From contig JBAQRB010000302.1 of assembly GCA_049295655.1 (NCBI GenBank), positions 1 to 6,517 of the forward strand: DNA of 6,517 nt. Direction: 5' to 3'. The position numbers and the translations under genes are program-made. The notes beneath the pieces were generated by a model that saw only the letters and a list, made by a program, of their open reading frames with translations, ran no database searches and was not told where the DNA came from. Origin of the DNA: CAJBIL01 sp049295655 (GTDB lineage: Bacteria; Pseudomonadota; Gammaproteobacteria; Burkholderiales; Rhodocyclaceae). Of this stretch, positions 4,657 through 6,517 are shown piece after piece; the stretch's first letter is position 1, and each line of letters opens with the position of its first letter.

Positions 4657-4935
4657 TCAATAAGTTACCGCTTCTTGCCGTGTTGCCTTTCGTGCCGAGA
4701 TGATGCGGATAACGCTTTCATCCACTCGGTAACAATGGCACACAACCAGTAGCTTCAAGCCCGAGCTGTAGCCCAGGAGGATGAACCGCTCTTCATTTTC
4801 AGAATGGTCTGGGTCAGAGATCAGTCGCGCGCGTTCATCGAGAAACACGGTCTTGGCTTCGTCGAAGCTCACTCCATGCTTTTTGACGTTAGCTTTTGCC
4901 TTTGGCTCGTCCCACTCGAAATGAAGTGTAGTCAT
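4657..4935 (-). CDS. brnT: BrnT-type ribonuclease toxin
   Basis: A 92-residue toxin of the BrnT (DUF497, RelE-like fold) family. These proteins cleave RNA and slow growth when not bound by BrnA. The full family pattern is present: FEWDEPKAKANVKKHGVSFDEA (6-27), VFLDERA (30-36), an NEERFILLG segment (47-55), a central hydrophobic strand LLVVCHCY, and the RIISARKATRQE motif (77-88) ending in a final Tyr92. Length is normal, so the toxin looks intact. The ATG at 4935 has no Shine-Dalgarno, but it lies only six bases after a good -10 hexamer, which points to a leaderless message. brnA follows with 13 bases between stop and ATG. The pair forms the first cassette of the array, just after a lone attC/attI-type box at 5004-4998. 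Confidence 0.93.
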   Translation of the reverse strand: MTTLHFEWDEPKAKANVKKHGVSFDEAKTVFLDERARLISDPDHSENEERFILLGYSSGLKLLVVCHCYRVDESVIRIISARKATRQEAVTY

Positions 4936-4941
4936 GCGTTA

Positions 4942-4970
4942 AATATAACTACGATGTAGTTACACGTCAA
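4942..4970 (-). promoter_or_regulatory. brnTA sigma70 promoter
   Basis: On the minus strand, TTGACG (4970-4965, five of six to consensus) and TATATT (4947-4942, five of six) are separated by exactly 17 bases. Only six bases separate the -10 box from the brnT ATG. The expected start of transcription is therefore at or one to two bases from the start codon, giving a leaderless brnT mRNA. Confidence 0.75.
4946..4962. promoter_or_regulatory. Palindromic operator in the brnTA promoter
   Basis: TAACTACGATGTAGTTA is a perfect inverted repeat of 7 bp with a 3-bp centre. It fills the spacer between -35 and -10 and overlaps the first two bases of the -10 box. BrnA proteins are known to autoregulate their operon as ribbon-helix-helix repressors, so this is the obvious BrnA (or BrnT-BrnA) binding site. 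Binding there would block RNA polymerase directly. Confidence 0.65.
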
Positions 4971-4997
4971 ACTCGATTGAGTGCACGAACTCCTGAC

Positions 4998-5004
4998 GCC
5001 CAAC
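4998..5004 (-). other. Lone R'-type recombination core at the upstream edge of the array
   Basis: On the minus strand GTTGGGC (5004-4998) occurs as AACGTTGGGCGTC, the same context as the R' side of attC site 2. I see no matching R'' box or hairpin upstream within about 80 bases, so this looks like the cassette side of a crossover into an attI or a non-attC secondary site. The repeat shared with copy A stops only seven bases before it, which supports a junction here. Confidence 0.55.
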
Positions 5005-5010
5005 GTTTGC

Positions 5011-5168
5011 ATCTCATTCTCCGATTCGTTCCCAAGCCCTATCGACATACGCGAAAAGCATTATCCGTCAGATTGAACGATTTATCCGGCATGCAAGCAA
5101 GCAAGCCGAGAATCGGGGCAGCGCTCAGCGCTGACCACCGGGCAGCAGGCCGGACAGCGCCCACGACA
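5011..5168. repeat. Direct repeat copy B (end of the PF04020-type gene plus spacer)
   Basis: This is the partner of 4074-4243. It includes the last 14 or so codons of the intact membrane-protein gene and the 114 or so bases after its stop. It has an AAGC tetranucleotide run (around 5093-5106) one unit longer than in copy A, and a shorter palindrome over the stop codon (CAGCGCTCAGCGCTG, 5119-5133). No T-tract follows the palindrome, so it is at best a weak terminator. Confidence 0.9.
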
Positions 5169-5472
5169 CGATGCTGTAGAGCAGCGAACCGAAGACCGCC
5201 GACCAGAAGCTGCCGACGACGAAGCCATCGATCAGCGAGCCGGCGAGCCAGAACATCAGGCCGTTCAGCACGAAGATGAAGAGTCCGAGCGAGAGCAGCG
5301 TGATCGGCAGCGTCAGCAGCAGCAAGAGGGGGCGCAATACGGCGTTCACCAGCCCGAGGACCAGCGCCGCGAGCAGCGCCGCGCCGAACGACGCGACGTG
5401 AATCGACGGCATCACGTAGGCGACGGCGAGTAGCGCAACGGCGTTGAGAATCCAGAGCAGGATCAGTCGCAT
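5125..5472 (-). CDS. PF04020/YvlD-like 'phage holin family' membrane protein
   Basis: A 115-residue inner-membrane protein of the phage holin 4_2 / YvlD-like family (PF04020). The name is historical; chromosomal members are not shown to be holins and their role is unknown. There are four hydrophobic segments at about 2-22, 29-48, 52-76 and 86-110. The family signature GLVNAVLRPLLLLLTLPITLLSLGLF (about 40-65) and VLNGLMFWLAGSLIDGF (68-84) are both evident. The ATG at 5472 has a strong AGGGGG five bases upstream. It lies 18 bases after the ahcY stop, so the two are an operon. The C-terminal coding end is duplicated at 4190-4243. Downstream, the array of cassettes begins about 120 bases after its stop. 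Confidence 0.92.
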   Translation of the reverse strand: MRLILLWILNAVALLAVAYVMPSIHVASFGAALLAALVLGLVNAVLRPLLLLLTLPITLLSLGLFIFVLNGLMFWLAGSLIDGFVVGSFWSAVFGSLLYSIVSWALSGLLPGGQR

Positions 5473-5490
5473 GGCAGCCCCCTGGCTTGC

Positions 5491-6517
<1,027 letters not shown>

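Larger units (their letters stand above)
1695..5004 (-). mobile_element. Integron gene-cassette array without a visible integrase (CALIN-like)
   Basis: A run of small, mostly uncharacterised ORFs, all on one strand. Each gene or gene pair is followed within 1 to 24 bases, or overlapped, by an attC-like site (1695-1764, 2468-2539, 3006-3092, 3435-3492, 3947-4015, 4358-4432). A lone R'-type box GTTGGGC (5004-4998) lies at the upstream edge. The cassette genes are visibly AT-richer than ahcY and metF. No intI tyrosine recombinase or attI can be identified in the window, so the array is either an integrase-less cluster or the integrase lies elsewhere. It sits between the ahcY-linked membrane-protein gene and metF. 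The two best sites (2468 and 3435) have textbook structure; those at 3006, 3947 and 4358 each have one degenerate box. The outer limits are set by the outermost core boxes. Confidence 0.75.

Noticed and set aside
1695..5004. Integron integrase or attI in the window
   Set aside because: No ORF shows tyrosine-recombinase motifs (R..HxxR..Y), and the lone GTTGGGC core at 4998-5004 cannot by itself be called an attI.
5119..5133. Intrinsic terminator after the PF04020-type membrane-protein gene
   Set aside because: The palindrome overlaps the stop codon but is short and has no following T-tract, so termination cannot be claimed.

Overview
The window looks like the chromosome of a GC-rich betaproteobacterium, probably of the Rhodocyclales (Azoarcus/Thauera/Dechloromonas-like). 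This rests on the codon-third-position GC of the flanking genes, the long-form AhcY, and the conserved order ahcY, small PF04020-type membrane protein, metF. The genus is an inference from gene content. All genes I accept lie on the minus strand, so the window reads from right to left.

The right end (6517 to 5125) holds the C-terminal three quarters of ahcY (S-adenosylhomocysteine hydrolase), followed after 18 bases by a small 'phage holin family' (PF04020/YvlD-like) membrane protein. The left end (1594 to 1) holds metF (5,10-methylenetetrahydrofolate reductase), a TfoX N-terminal-domain protein, and a FitA/VapB-like ribbon-helix-helix antitoxin. The antitoxin stop overlaps the start of a gene that runs out of the window, probably its PIN-domain toxin. 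In related genomes ahcY, the membrane protein and metF sit close together as methyl-cycle genes.

Here that run is split by about 3.3 kb (roughly 5004 to 1695) of AT-richer small genes. Each gene or gene pair is followed by an attC-like recombination site: GCCCAAC/CCCTAAC-type R'' box, imperfect hairpin, GTTRRRY-type R' box. I read this as an integron gene-cassette array with no integrase visible in the window (CALIN-like). In transcription order the cassettes are: (1) brnT-brnA toxin-antitoxin, with its own strong promoter and palindromic operator and an apparently leaderless toxin message; (2) a gene-poor stretch holding a second copy of the 3' end of the membrane-protein gene, a strong hairpin and a 91-bp REP/MITE-like inverted repeat; (3) an exported protein with two mirror-image cysteine triplets; (4) a 95-residue, possibly winged-helix protein; (5) a four-helix membrane protein whose stop codon lies inside its attC; (6) a single-pass membrane-anchored protein.

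The flanking genes are methyl-cycle housekeeping. The cassette genes are in the same orientation as ahcY, so ahcY-operon transcription could act like a cassette promoter, and metF is now separated from its usual upstream partners. The most interesting points are the integrase-less array in a housekeeping operon, the 160-170 bp flanking duplication around brnTA, the leaderless operator-promoter of brnTA, and the uncharacterised cysteine-mirror secreted protein.
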